Assembly: GCA_016722075.1 (NCBI GenBank)
Contig: JADKGW010000001.1
Span: forward strand, 2,728,001 to 2,792,000
DNA: 64,000 nt
Origin: Candidatus Kouleothrix ribensis
GTDB taxonomy: Bacteria > Chloroflexota > Chloroflexia > Chloroflexales > Roseiflexaceae
Direction of reading: 5' to 3'
Part shown: positions 42,475 through 50,180 of the stretch, piece by piece
How positions within the stretch are numbered: position 1 is the stretch's first letter
Layout of the letters: each line of letters starts with the position of its first letter
Notes under the pieces: generated by a model
Database searches by the model: none
Told to the model about the DNA's origin: nothing
The model's input: only the letters and a program-made list of their open reading frames with translations
Translations under genes and position numbers: made by a program

Positions 42475-43008
42475 TCAGGGTACCTGCTGCTCGATCGCCG
42501 GGTCGATCGTCAGCAGCGTCTTGCTGACCCAGCCAGTGATCGTCTGGCCGCTGCGCGTGTAGCTGATCTTGAACCAGCTGCCATCATCGCTCTTCTCGAG
42601 CAGCTGGACGATCTGGCCGGCCTGGAGCTGATCGACCGGCCGGCCGCTGACCGGCGCCTCGCGCACGTTGCCACCGTTGAACACGCTGGCGGTGAGCTGG
42701 GGCGCCGCCGGCTGGGCCACCGCCGTAGCGGTGCGGGCGGCCACCAGCGTAGCGGTTGCGTCGAGCTGGGCCTGGGCAGCGGCGGTGCGCTCGGGGATGG
42801 CCGTGGCAGCCGCCGATGTGGCGGTTGCCAGCGCCTGGGCTATGCGCTGCTCGCGCAGGTTGCGCGCAAACAGCACGCCAACCGCCAGCAGCACGATCAC
42901 GATCAGGGTGATGAACAGATTGAGCAGCACACGCAGCGGGCCACCGCGGCGCGGCGCATTCGGTGTAAACAGGCGATCCCAGTCGTCGGGGCGAATTTTG
43001 CTTGACAC
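42475..43008 (-). CDS. Membrane-anchored SH3 domain protein
   Basis: A 177-residue protein: a short cytoplasmic N-terminus, one transmembrane helix (LRVLLNLFITLIVIVLLAVGVLFA), an Ala/Thr-rich linker (QALATATSAAATAIPERTAAA) and a C-terminal bacterial SH3 domain (VFNGGNVREAPVSG, then GSWFKISYTRSGQTITGWVSKTLL). It probably binds cell-wall or peptide ligands outside the membrane. GTG 43008 is chosen from GGGAG six bases upstream and because the upstream residues are not protein-like. A CGCCAGGCA/TGCCTGGCG hairpin lies downstream (42390-42422). Confidence 0.78.
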   Translation of the reverse strand: MSSKIRPDDWDRLFTPNAPRRGGPLRVLLNLFITLIVIVLLAVGVLFARNLREQRIAQALATATSAAATAIPERTAAAQAQLDATATLVAARTATAVAQPAAPQLTASVFNGGNVREAPVSGRPVDQLQAGQIVQLLEKSDDGSWFKISYTRSGQTITGWVSKTLLTIDPAIEQQVP

Positions 43009-43167
43009 GCAGCGCTCCCAGCGGCAGAAATATAGCACGTTCCATGCCACAGTATAGCATACCAGCGGTGTAACACCATATCCGAGCAAGTATACTATGG
43101 TCCTTAATTGTGGCGGACGCCCGCGCTATCGCTATTATAGGCCTGCCTGGCCGCAGGGCCGCGCAGA

Positions 43168-43282
43168 CCGTACCTGTTCAGACGTACGGGGTTGGGGCGC
43201 GGACGAGCGCGGACGAACGCAGACAGCGTACGCTCCGTCGGCGTTTGTCTGCGTCCCTGTACCCCAACAGTGAACACCTTCC
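43168..43282 (+). repeat. Dispersed intergenic repeat, inverted partner of 58059-58161
   Basis: TACCTGTTCAGACGTACGGGGTTGGG through CGGACGAACGC, AGCGTACGCTCC, TGTCTGCGTCCCTGTACCCCAACAGT and ACACCTTC. The reverse complement of 58059-58161 carries all these blocks in order. This accounts for most of the 392-base gap before rplY; the frames open in it are repeat-derived. Confidence 0.75.
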
Positions 43283-43296
43283 CGCAGACCCCAGAT

Positions 43297-43325
43297 TTGC
43301 GCATCCCGACGCTGTATGGTACACT
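43297..43325 (+). promoter_or_regulatory. Promoter of rplY
   Basis: TTGCGC (43297-43302), 17-base spacer, TACACT (43320-43325), 75 bases upstream of the rplY start. It lies just outside the dispersed repeat. Confidence 0.6.
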
Positions 43326-43400
43326 TCGCAGCTCGGAGCGACCGGGCAATGCCCCTAGCTAACAGCGAAGGTATTTGCAAACTCAAGGAGCGTAACGTTC

Positions 43401-44057
43401 ATGGCCGACCGTATCAAATTAGATCTCGACACTCGCGAGCTGCTCGGCAAGAAGGTCAACCGGCTGCGCCGGGCCGGCATCCTGCCAGCCACGGTGTATG
43501 GCAAAGGGGTGGGGCCGTTCGCCGTTCAGCTGAACGCGCGTATGTTCAGCGACATATACCGTCGCGCCGGGCGCACTGGCCTGATCGACCTGGCCATCCC
43601 CGGCCAGGCCGGCGTGTCGGCATTCATCCATAGCCTGCAGCGCCACCCGGTCACCCGCGCGATCACACACGTCGATTTTCTGGCCGTCGACCTGAAAATC
43701 GAGGTGACGGTCGATGTGCCGGTGCATATCGTCGGCGAGTCCGATCTGGTGCGCCGCGGCGATGCGCTGCTCAATCAGGTGCTTACGACCCTGCAGGTGC
43801 GCGCGCTGCCCACCGATATCCCCTCGTCGATCGAGGTTGATGTGAGTGTGCTCGATAGCCTAGACAAGAGCATCCACGTGGGCGACCTGGCGCTGCCGAC
43901 CAAGGGCGAGATTACCACCCCCGCCGACGAGCTGGTGGTGAGCCTGACACAGTCACGCGCGGCCGAGGAGGCCGAGCCAACCGACGAGGCTGCGGCCGCC
44001 GAGCCCGAGCTGGTGCGCGAGACGCGCGAGGGCGAGGGAGCGGGCGACGAGGAGTAA
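43401..44057 (+). CDS. rplY: Ribosomal protein bL25, Ctc form
   Basis: A 5S-rRNA-binding ribosomal protein, 218 residues, of the long general-stress (Ctc) type: an L25 domain (LDTRELLGKKVNRLRRAGILPATVYG) followed by the TL5-type beta domain (VPVHIVGESDLVRRGD, LPTDIPSSIEVDVSVLD) and an acidic Glu/Ala tail. ATG 43401 follows AAGGAGCG with nine bases of spacing. It ends in a good hairpin terminator. Confidence 0.95.
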   Translation: MADRIKLDLDTRELLGKKVNRLRRAGILPATVYGKGVGPFAVQLNARMFSDIYRRAGRTGLIDLAIPGQAGVSAFIHSLQRHPVTRAITHVDFLAVDLKIEVTVDVPVHIVGESDLVRRGDALLNQVLTTLQVRALPTDIPSSIEVDVSVLDSLDKSIHVGDLALPTKGEITTPADELVVSLTQSRAAEEAEPTDEAAAAEPELVRETREGEGAGDEE

Positions 44058-44079
44058 CTTGCCTGCGCCTACCCGCACG

Positions 44080-44107
44080 ACAGCCCCCGCCACATGGTGG
44101 GGGCTGT
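44080..44107 (+). terminator. Terminator of rplY
   Basis: ACAGCCCCC (44080-44088) pairs with GGGGGCTGT (44099-44107) around a ten-base loop, followed by GGTTTGCC. It starts 22 bases after the rplY stop. Confidence 0.7.
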
Positions 44108-44133
44108 GGTTTGCCGGCCGGTACGCCGGGCAT

Positions 44134-44160
44134 ACGAAAGCCCCCGCCAATGGCGAGGGC
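44134..44160 (-). terminator. Terminator of the minus-strand micro-unit
   Basis: On the minus strand GCCCTCGCC (44160-44152), loop ATT, GGCGGGGGC (44148-44140), then TTTCGT. The stem is nine pairs with one G-U. It ends the unit that starts at the promoter at 44289-44317 and faces the rplY terminator. Confidence 0.65.
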
Positions 44161-44176
44161 CTCCGGTACCTTGGGT

Positions 44177-44250
44177 GGGGCATCACCGAGGCCGACTAGA
44201 GAGCCGTACCCCCGGTGATGCCCTTACGCTCATTACTCATGGGCATCACC
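44177..44250 (-). promoter_or_regulatory. Three mutually exclusive pairing segments around the micro-ORF
   Basis: On the minus strand, segment A GGTGATGCCC (44250-44241) overlaps the Shine-Dalgarno. Segment B GGGCATCACCG (44223-44213) lies inside the micro-ORF, and segment C CGGTGATGCCC (44188-44178) follows its stop. A pairs with B over 10 bp and hides the ribosome site; B pairs with C over 11 bp and frees it. This is the geometry of an attenuator or translational switch. The function is inferred from complementarity only. Confidence 0.55.
44196..44240 (-). CDS. 14-residue micropeptide ORF with an extended Shine-Dalgarno
   Basis: ATG 44240 opens MSNERKGITGGTAL and ends at TAG. AAAGGAGGTGAT, complementary to the last 12 bases of typical 16S rRNA, ends six bases before it. 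A near-consensus promoter lies about 50 bases upstream of the ATG and a hairpin terminator 36 bases after the stop, so the transcript is about 145 bases and holds nothing else. No gene follows on this strand, as rplY is convergent. It may encode a micropeptide, or the ORF may serve only to place a ribosome on a regulatory RNA. No known family is recognised. Confidence 0.55.
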   Translation of the reverse strand: MSNERKGITGGTAL

Positions 44251-44288
44251 TCCTTTGCGCCTAAACGGCATATCAGGATGTTGCAGGT

Positions 44289-44317
44289 ACTATACCTGAA
44301 ACGATCTGAGATGTCAA
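44289..44317 (-). promoter_or_regulatory. Near-consensus sigma70 promoter of the micro-unit
   Basis: Minus strand TTGACA (44317-44312), 17-base spacer, TATAGT (44294-44289). This is the strongest promoter match I found in the window. It points toward the micro-ORF and away from the glycosyltransferase gene. Confidence 0.75.
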
Positions 44318-44343
44318 GACCCGTGTTCGCATCTGGTAGCGCT

Positions 44344-45090
44344 ATGGTACACCAAGCTCGAAACAGGCACATCCGCATTCTCGGCGTCGCAATCGACGAT
44401 CTGACCGAGGCCGAGGCGCTCGATCGGGTGGCCGAACTGATCGCCGCCGGCGGGCCACACCACGTTGTCACGGTCAACCCCGAATTTGTGATGGAGGCCC
44501 GGCGCAACCCCGCGTTTCGCCGCGTGCTGGCGGCCGCCGACATGGCCACGCCCGACGGCTTCGGGCTGATGCTGGCGGCCCGCTGGCGTGGCACACCACT
44601 GCGCGGCCGGGTCACCGGGGTGGCCCTCAGCGAGGGGATTGCGGCCCGCGCCGCGCAGCAGGGCTGGTCGCTGTTTTTGCTCGGTGCGGCGCCCGGCGTG
44701 GCCGAGCGTGCCGCCGAGGCGCTGCAGCGTGCCAACCCCGGCCTGCGCATCGCCGGGTGCTACGCCGGGTCGCCGCGCACCCCCGACGAGCCAGGCGTGC
44801 GCGCGCAGGTCGCTGCCGCCCGGCCCGATGTGCTGCTGGTGGCATATGGGCACCCGGCCCAGGATCTGTGGATCGCCCGCAACCAGCCGCTGCTCGGTGT
44901 GCCGGTGGCGATCGGTGTGGGCGGCACGCTCGATTACCTGGCCGGCACGGTGCCGCGCGCGCCGGCGTGGCTGCGCCGGATCGGGCTCGAGTGGCTGTAT
45001 CGGCTGGCGCGCCAGCCATGGCGCTGGCGCCGGATCGTGGTGGCCGTGCCGCTGTTTCTGTGGGCAGTGCTGCGCGAGCCGGCACGCTAA
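44344..45090 (+). CDS. WecG/TagA/CpsF family glycosyltransferase (GT26)
   Basis: A 248-residue membrane-associated glycosyltransferase that adds a second sugar, classically ManNAc, to a polyprenyl-diphosphate GlcNAc. Family motifs are visible: ILGVAIDDLTEAEALDRV, VVTVNPEFVMEARRNPAFR, AADMATPDGFG, LFLLGAAPGVAERAAEAL and GVGGTLDYLAGTVPRAP. ATG 44344 fits the family start, with 44311 an alternative; neither has a strong ribosome site. A hairpin AGCGCAGCCGGG/CCCGGTTGCGCT (one mismatch) downstream at about 45308-45352 may terminate it. Confidence 0.9.
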   Translation: MVHQARNRHIRILGVAIDDLTEAEALDRVAELIAAGGPHHVVTVNPEFVMEARRNPAFRRVLAAADMATPDGFGLMLAARWRGTPLRGRVTGVALSEGIAARAAQQGWSLFLLGAAPGVAERAAEALQRANPGLRIAGCYAGSPRTPDEPGVRAQVAAARPDVLLVAYGHPAQDLWIARNQPLLGVPVAIGVGGTLDYLAGTVPRAPAWLRRIGLEWLYRLARQPWRWRRIVVAVPLFLWAVLREPAR

Positions 45091-45396
45091 CCAGGCCGCC
45101 CAATATCAGGTAATTCTCACCTGTCTTTCATCTAGATCGTGGAACAATTGCCGCGTGCCCGACGTTTCAGTATATAGAGGCGACGGATACGCGCGGCACG
45201 TACCGGCGCTGGCTATATCAGGCCCTACCGATATCACCCCCGCCGCACTCCTACCCGCCTCCCGGCGGCCTACCGGCCGCCGTTGCCACTCGTTCGCCCG
45301 GCTGTGCAAGCGCAGCCGGGCGAATATTTTGCCCAGCCGGCCCGGTTGCGCTAACAGCGGCAAAATCACGCCATTCTTAACCTGGATATGCTATTA
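45091..45396. other. Intergenic region ending at the IS insertion site
   Basis: No gene is seen. It contains the terminator-like hairpin at about 45308-45352. At its right edge lies the sequence GGATATGC followed by TATTA, which, rejoined across the IS, reads TATGCTATTATTATT, like an extended -10 element for the regulator gene beyond the IS. Confidence 0.5.
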
Positions 45397-46433
45397 GGGC
45401 GATGTGCTAGTTAAAAATCATCCAATTACGCACGGATGTTCGGAAATGCGAGTGCCTTAATGCGCAACCATTCCGGGTTGCCAAGCAACCGATTGAGATA
45501 GAGACACAACGTATGGGCGGTCAACTTGGTGGACAAGCGCGCACACAGCCCCCAAAAGCTCTGTGCGTGATTGGTCTCAATCTGGAATTGCTCGGTCAGT
45601 TGATCATTCACCGTCTCAATAATCTGGCGGACTTGATTGATCAGCCGCCGCACCTCCGGCGGGAGTTGGTCGTGCTGATTGGCCCGTGGCAATGTCAGCA
45701 AGCAGATCCGGTACTGCTCCCACAACTGTGCGGCCAATTCGGCACTGATGTAGCCTTTATCGCCAATCACCGTCAACCCTGGATGGGAGGGCAACATGTC
45801 GCGGGCAGCATCGCGGTCATCGGCATTGGCACTGGTCAGTTCGAAGTCCACGATCGCGCCGCCAAGCGTAATCAGCAGGTGCAACCGATAGCCATAAATG
45901 GTCTGCTTTTTCGTGGCACACCGCCCAAACGCGGCACCGTGGGCATCCCAGTCGCCCGTCGAAGCCGGCACCAGATGGAACTGCACCACCGGCACGGGCA
46001 AGCTGTCAATGACGCATTGCCCGTCCTGCGCCACATCCAGCACCCGCAGCACCATGCGGCGCAGGTGATCGATCGCCCCCATCAAATTGCGACGGCGCCG
46101 ATTGAAGCGTGTTCGCTCAGGAATGACGGGGAACAGATGCCGATAATTTTGCCACTCGCCAATCAGATTGGTCTCCTTATCCCATTCCCGGCACTCGCCG
46201 ACAATCGCCATAGTCAGCAGTTCACTATCCGAACAATCACTTACCGGACCGGGTCGGCGGTACAAGGGGCCGATCACCTGCCAGATGTCGTCAATCAGCA
46301 CGAACATCCAGGTGCAGAAGTCATCAAAATCGGTTATCATCGCAGTTCTCCAGGGCTAAAGGTTGATCGTCAGACCGTCAATCTTTAGCACCTGGAGACC
46401 AATATGTCAAGTTATCTAACTAGCACATCGCCC
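45397..46433 (-). mobile_element. IS982-family insertion sequence
   Basis: A 1037-bp element bounded by 17-bp perfect inverted repeats GGGCGATGTGCTAGTTA (45397-45413) and its complement (46417-46433). It is flanked by TATTA on both sides (45392-45396, 46434-46438), a likely 5-bp target duplication. It carries one intact transposase gene. Perfect ends and an uninterrupted gene suggest a recent insertion. Its base composition is lower in GC than its surroundings. Confidence 0.88.
45426..46340 (-). CDS. IS982-family transposase
   Basis: A 304-residue DDE transposase. The catalytic core shows CVIDSLPVPV (first Asp), VIGDKGYIS (second Asp) and a C-terminal TVNDQLTEQFQIE segment holding the likely Glu. 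The N-terminal DDFCTWMFVLIDDIW and SELLTMAIVGE motifs are typical of IS982. It fills the element from end to end and looks intact. Confidence 0.92.
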   Translation of the reverse strand: MITDFDDFCTWMFVLIDDIWQVIGPLYRRPGPVSDCSDSELLTMAIVGECREWDKETNLIGEWQNYRHLFPVIPERTRFNRRRRNLMGAIDHLRRMVLRVLDVAQDGQCVIDSLPVPVVQFHLVPASTGDWDAHGAAFGRCATKKQTIYGYRLHLLITLGGAIVDFELTSANADDRDAARDMLPSHPGLTVIGDKGYISAELAAQLWEQYRICLLTLPRANQHDQLPPEVRRLINQVRQIIETVNDQLTEQFQIETNHAQSFWGLCARLSTKLTAHTLCLYLNRLLGNPEWLRIKALAFPNIRA

Positions 46434-46535
46434 TATTATTATTGGCACAGCGCTGATACCAAGAGCGAGCCACTCATTCCGCATCGCGATACAGCGCGCC
46501 TAGCAGCACGCGTGGCCAAAGAAAGAAGAGCGCTG

Positions 46536-49112
46536 ATGAGCCAGCCTGCGCGTATGCCGTACCTTCTGCCGGCCAGCCCGGCACCCTTATTCGGCCGCGA
46601 GCGCGAGCGCGCCCGCATACTCGAGCTACTCCAACAGCCCAATTGCCGGATCGTGTCGCTGCTCGGGCCGGGTGGAGTCGGCAAGACCCGGCTCGCACTC
46701 GAGTGCGCGCATATACTCATGGCTGATCCACAGCCGCGCTTCGTCGATGGCGTCGTGCTGGTGTCGCTGGCCGAGCTCACACCCGGCGAGTTGCTGGCCG
46801 AGCGGCTGGCGACCACGATCGCCGGGGCGCTTGGGCTGGCCTTCGCCGGCGCCGAGGCGCCGACCGAGCAGCTGTACCGCTACCTGAGCGGGCGCTCGCT
46901 GCTGCTGCTGCTCGATAATGTCGAGCACCTAGCCGGGGCCGCACCACTGCTGGGGACACTGCTCCAGGCCGCGCCTGCAGTCGTGCTGCTGACGACCAGC
47001 CGCGAACCACTACGGCTGCGCGGCGAATGGTGTGTTGCGCTCGAAGGGCTGGAGCTACCGCCCGAGCCGCGCCCGGCCACCGGGGCCGCGCCAAGCCTAT
47101 CGATCGACGAGCTGGCGCAGTCGAGCGCCATCCAGCTGTTCGTGCAGCGCGCGCGCATGGTCGACCCTACGTTCACGCTCACACCCGCGCATGCGCCGGC
47201 CGTGCTGCGGATCTGCCGGATCGTCGATGGGTTGCCGCTTGGGATCGAGCTGGCCTGCGCCTGGCTGCGCGCGCTCACCTGCGACGAGCTGGCGGCCGAG
47301 CTGGCGCGCGACCTCGACGTGCTGGCCAGCGACGCGCCCGACCTGGAGCCACGCCAGCGCAGCCTGCGCAGGCTGTTCGATTCGTCGTGGCGGCTACTGA
47401 CGGGCGACGAGCAGCGTGCGCTGCGGCGGCTGGCCCTGTTTCACGGCAGCTTCACGCGCGAGGCAGCCGCAGAGGTAGCCGAGATCAGCCTGCCCATGCT
47501 GGCAACCCTGGTCGACAAATCGCTGGTACACCGGGGTAGCGCTGCCGATGGCGGCGCACCAACCCGCTACATGCTGCTCGAGCAAGTGCGCCAGTATGCC
47601 GGCGAGCAGCTCGAGCGCGCGGGCGAGGCCAGCGAGCTTGCGCGCCGCCATGCACGCTACTACGCCAACCTGCTGGCAGCACGCGTACCCGAGCTGCGCG
47701 GCGCCGGCCAGCAGGCTGCGCTGGCCATGATCGTAACCGAGATCGCGCAGATCCGCGTGGCCTGGCAATCGGCATGCGCCAACGCCGATGCCGGCTGCCT
47801 GCGGCTGGCCGCAGATGGGCTATTTCACTTCTACGATATGCGTAGCTGGTTTCAGGAAGGTGCTGCGGCGTTTGCGGCCGCTGCCGGTGCGCTCGCCGCC
47901 GACCAATCGACACCCGCGCGTGATCTGGCGGGCGCGTATATGCAGGCGCGCCAGGGCTGGTTCGTGTTCTACCTGGGCCAGCAGCGCCAGGCCCAGGCGC
48001 TGCTTGGCAGCAGCCTGGCGACAATGCGCCGGCTGGGTGTACGCGCCGAGCAGATCTTTCCGCTGAATTACCTGGCGGCAGTATGCAACTACCTGGGCGA
48101 GTACGCCACGGCCGAGGCGCTGTGCCGCGAGAGTATCGACATCGCACAAGCGCTCGGCAGCATCTACGAGCAAGCGATCGCCTATAATATTCTTGGCCAG
48201 GCGGCCTACGATCAGGGCCGCTATGCCATGGCCCAGAGCTGGTCGCAGCAGAGCCTGGCGATCGAACAGCAGCTCGGCAATCGCTGGAGCATGGCCTTCT
48301 CGCTCACCAACCTGGGCAAGGTAGCCTATATCACCGGCAGCTATGTCGAGGCGCGCTGGTATTTCGACGAAAGCCTGAGCATCCGCCAGCGCATGGGCGA
48401 TACGCGCGGCGTGGCGATCTGCCACAACCTGCTGGGCGAGACGGCCGTGGCGCTGGGCGAAGCCGGCGAGGCGCAGCAGCACTACGACCAGAGTCTGGCG
48501 CTGTTTCGTTCAGTGGGCGAGCGCTGGGGCATCGCTGCAGCACTGATCAACCTGGTACACCTGCTGCTCGCCTGCGGCGACGATCTGGCGGCACTACGTG
48601 TGATGCACGAGGCGCTTACGATCGCGCTTGAGATGGAGGCATTGCCGCAGCTTGTGACGCTGCTGGCGACTGCCGCCCCGCTGATACGCCGCAGCGGCGA
48701 CCGGGCCTGGGCCGATGCGCTGGATCAGCTGCTGGCCGCCGCGCCAACCGCGCTACGCCAGTATCAGCCACATATACGCCGCATCCTCACCTGGATCGCG
48801 CGCGGCCCACAGGCAACCGCCAGCCCGGCCGATCGGCCGGTGACGCCAGCCGGCGGTGGGCGCACTGGCGTAGCCCACACCACGCCTGGGGCACGGCCCA
48901 GCCGGCCGGGGGCTTACCCAGCCGGCCTGACCGCCAGAGAGGTTGAGGTGCTGCGGCTGGTGGCGCAGGGCCTTACCGATGCGCAGGTGGCCAACCGGCT
49001 CGTCGTGAGCCGGCGTACCGTCAGCACACATCTCTCGGCGATCTACGGCAAGCTTCAGGTCAACTCGCGCAGCGCGGCCACGCGCTTCGCAATCGAGAAG
49101 GGGCTTGGGTAG
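46536..49112 (+). CDS. LuxR-family regulator with AAA/NB-ATPase and TPR domains
   Basis: An 858-residue cytoplasmic signal-transduction ATPase of the AfsR/MalT-like STAND type. It has a Walker A GPGGVGKTRLALE, Walker B-like LLLLLDNVEHL, and a winged-helix-like helical part. TPR repeats occupy about residues 370-720 (e.g. YNILGQAAYDQGRYAMAQSW, SLTNLGKVAYITGSYVEARW). The C-terminal LuxR HTH is GLTAREVEVLRLVAQGLTDAQVANRL...RRTVSTHLSAIYGKL. The open frame extends back to 46404 inside the IS end; ATG 46536 is the first start giving family-like sequence. The IS lies 102 bases upstream and probably changed its promoter. Confidence 0.88.
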   Translation: MSQPARMPYLLPASPAPLFGRERERARILELLQQPNCRIVSLLGPGGVGKTRLALECAHILMADPQPRFVDGVVLVSLAELTPGELLAERLATTIAGALGLAFAGAEAPTEQLYRYLSGRSLLLLLDNVEHLAGAAPLLGTLLQAAPAVVLLTTSREPLRLRGEWCVALEGLELPPEPRPATGAAPSLSIDELAQSSAIQLFVQRARMVDPTFTLTPAHAPAVLRICRIVDGLPLGIELACAWLRALTCDELAAELARDLDVLASDAPDLEPRQRSLRRLFDSSWRLLTGDEQRALRRLALFHGSFTREAAAEVAEISLPMLATLVDKSLVHRGSAADGGAPTRYMLLEQVRQYAGEQLERAGEASELARRHARYYANLLAARVPELRGAGQQAALAMIVTEIAQIRVAWQSACANADAGCLRLAADGLFHFYDMRSWFQEGAAAFAAAAGALAADQSTPARDLAGAYMQARQGWFVFYLGQQRQAQALLGSSLATMRRLGVRAEQIFPLNYLAAVCNYLGEYATAEALCRESIDIAQALGSIYEQAIAYNILGQAAYDQGRYAMAQSWSQQSLAIEQQLGNRWSMAFSLTNLGKVAYITGSYVEARWYFDESLSIRQRMGDTRGVAICHNLLGETAVALGEAGEAQQHYDQSLALFRSVGERWGIAAALINLVHLLLACGDDLAALRVMHEALTIALEMEALPQLVTLLATAAPLIRRSGDRAWADALDQLLAAAPTALRQYQPHIRRILTWIARGPQATASPADRPVTPAGGGRTGVAHTTPGARPSRPGAYPAGLTAREVEVLRLVAQGLTDAQVANRLVVSRRTVSTHLSAIYGKLQVNSRSAATRFAIEKGLG

Positions 49113-49231
49113 GATCGACGGCTCGTGGGTTCGTTCGCGTGCGTATCGCTATTCGAGGCCGTTGCAGGTTGGCAGATTGCAGGGTACTACCGCTCAAACG
49201 TACAGCCTGCAACCGGAATGGCCACCAGAGG

Positions 49232-49597
49232 CTAGGGGTTGGCCAGGCGCTCGAGCTTGGCGATCAGGCGCCGAAAATCGATCGGCTTGGTCTCGAAGTC
49301 GTCGCACCCGGCTGCCTGCGCGGCCTCGCGATCATCGATAAAAGCATTGGCCGTCAGCACGATGATCGGGATGTGGCGAGTGGCCGGCAGCGCCTTGAGC
49401 CGGCGCGTGGCAGTGAGCCCATCCAGCACAGGCATACGCATATCCATAACGATCACATCGGGCAGCGTAGCAACCGCGAGATCGAGCGCCTCGGCGCCAT
49501 TCGCCGCCAACACAGTCGTAAAGCCTGCATGCGCCAGCCGGCGGGCCAGGATCTCTCGATTCATTGCATCGTCTTCTGCAATGAGAACTGTTGCCAT
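49232..49597 (-). CDS. Single-domain response regulator (CheY-like)
   Basis: A 121-residue receiver domain without an output domain. VLIAEDDAMNRE holds the acidic pair, VIVMDMRMPVLDG the phospho-acceptor Asp (about residue 52), IIVLTANAF the Thr and FETKPID the Lys. Such DivK-like proteins pass phosphoryl groups or bind partners. No histidine kinase is nearby. It is flanked on both sides by short stretches of the GGTTGCA unit. Confidence 0.92.
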   Translation of the reverse strand: MATVLIAEDDAMNREILARRLAHAGFTTVLAANGAEALDLAVATLPDVIVMDMRMPVLDGLTATRRLKALPATRHIPIIVLTANAFIDDREAAQAAGCDDFETKPIDFRRLIAKLERLANP

Positions 49598-49791
49598 GGA
49601 TCACCTTCCAACGCCGGCTGCCAGCCAATGCCTGAAAAGGGAGCGTAAGAGTCGCTGCCTCGGGTTGCAGGTTGGCAGGTTGCACTGCCCACTGCCGCCT
49701 GCCCACTGCCGTCGATCGATACTAGTATAGCACTACAAAAAAGCCAGCGGATCACTCCGCCGGCATTGCGTGAATATGCAACCAGCGGCTG

Positions 49792-50019
49792 TCAGGTGGT
49801 GACGCCCAGCACGGCCTGCTCGTTGAACAGCATCACATAACCGCAGTTGCGGCAGGCCACTGCCAGCAGCGGCACGTCAAGATTCGGCACGACCACGCGC
49901 TCGACCCCATAGCCGGCACTGGCATGGGTGCAGAGCGGGCAGCCCTCGGCGGTCAGCCGCGGCACCTTCTGCTCGATCCATGCAGCGATCCGCTGCCGCT
50001 GATCATCGGTATACGCCAT
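49792..50019 (-). CDS. Small zinc-ribbon protein
   Basis: A 75-residue protein with two CxxC knuckles, GCPLCTH and CRNCGYV, about 35 residues apart, forming a probable zinc ribbon. AAGGATCAACC precedes ATG 50019; the frame is open to 50124, but the upstream part is not protein-like. No specific family is recognised. About 160 bases separate it from the membrane protein gene upstream. Confidence 0.72.
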   Translation of the reverse strand: MAYTDDQRQRIAAWIEQKVPRLTAEGCPLCTHASAGYGVERVVVPNLDVPLLAVACRNCGYVMLFNEQAVLGVTT

Positions 50020-50180
50020 GGTTGATCCTTTCGTGCCGAGCGCGGCCGCTGAGCCGCTCGATCGCAGCGTGCGGCGTGCCACTACTACCGGCGTATTGCT
50101 CGCAGAGCGCCAGTAGTATAGCATACTCTAGGCGGCCAGATCGCGCCCGGCCGTGGCGTTCAGGGCACCGATAATCGGCG

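Noticed and set aside
43104..43386. Small ORFs of about 80 residues on both strands upstream of rplY
   Set aside because: They fall within a dispersed repeat also found inverted at 58059-58161, where the frames differ; no ribosome-binding sites.
45513..46388. 291-residue frame antisense to the transposase
   Set aside because: The IS982 transposase on the minus strand is intact with DDE motifs, and the antisense frame has no recognisable features.
46404..46535. N-terminal extension of the LuxR regulator into the IS right end
   Set aside because: The first residues derive from the IS inverted repeat and are not family-like; ATG 46536 gives the expected start before FGRERER.
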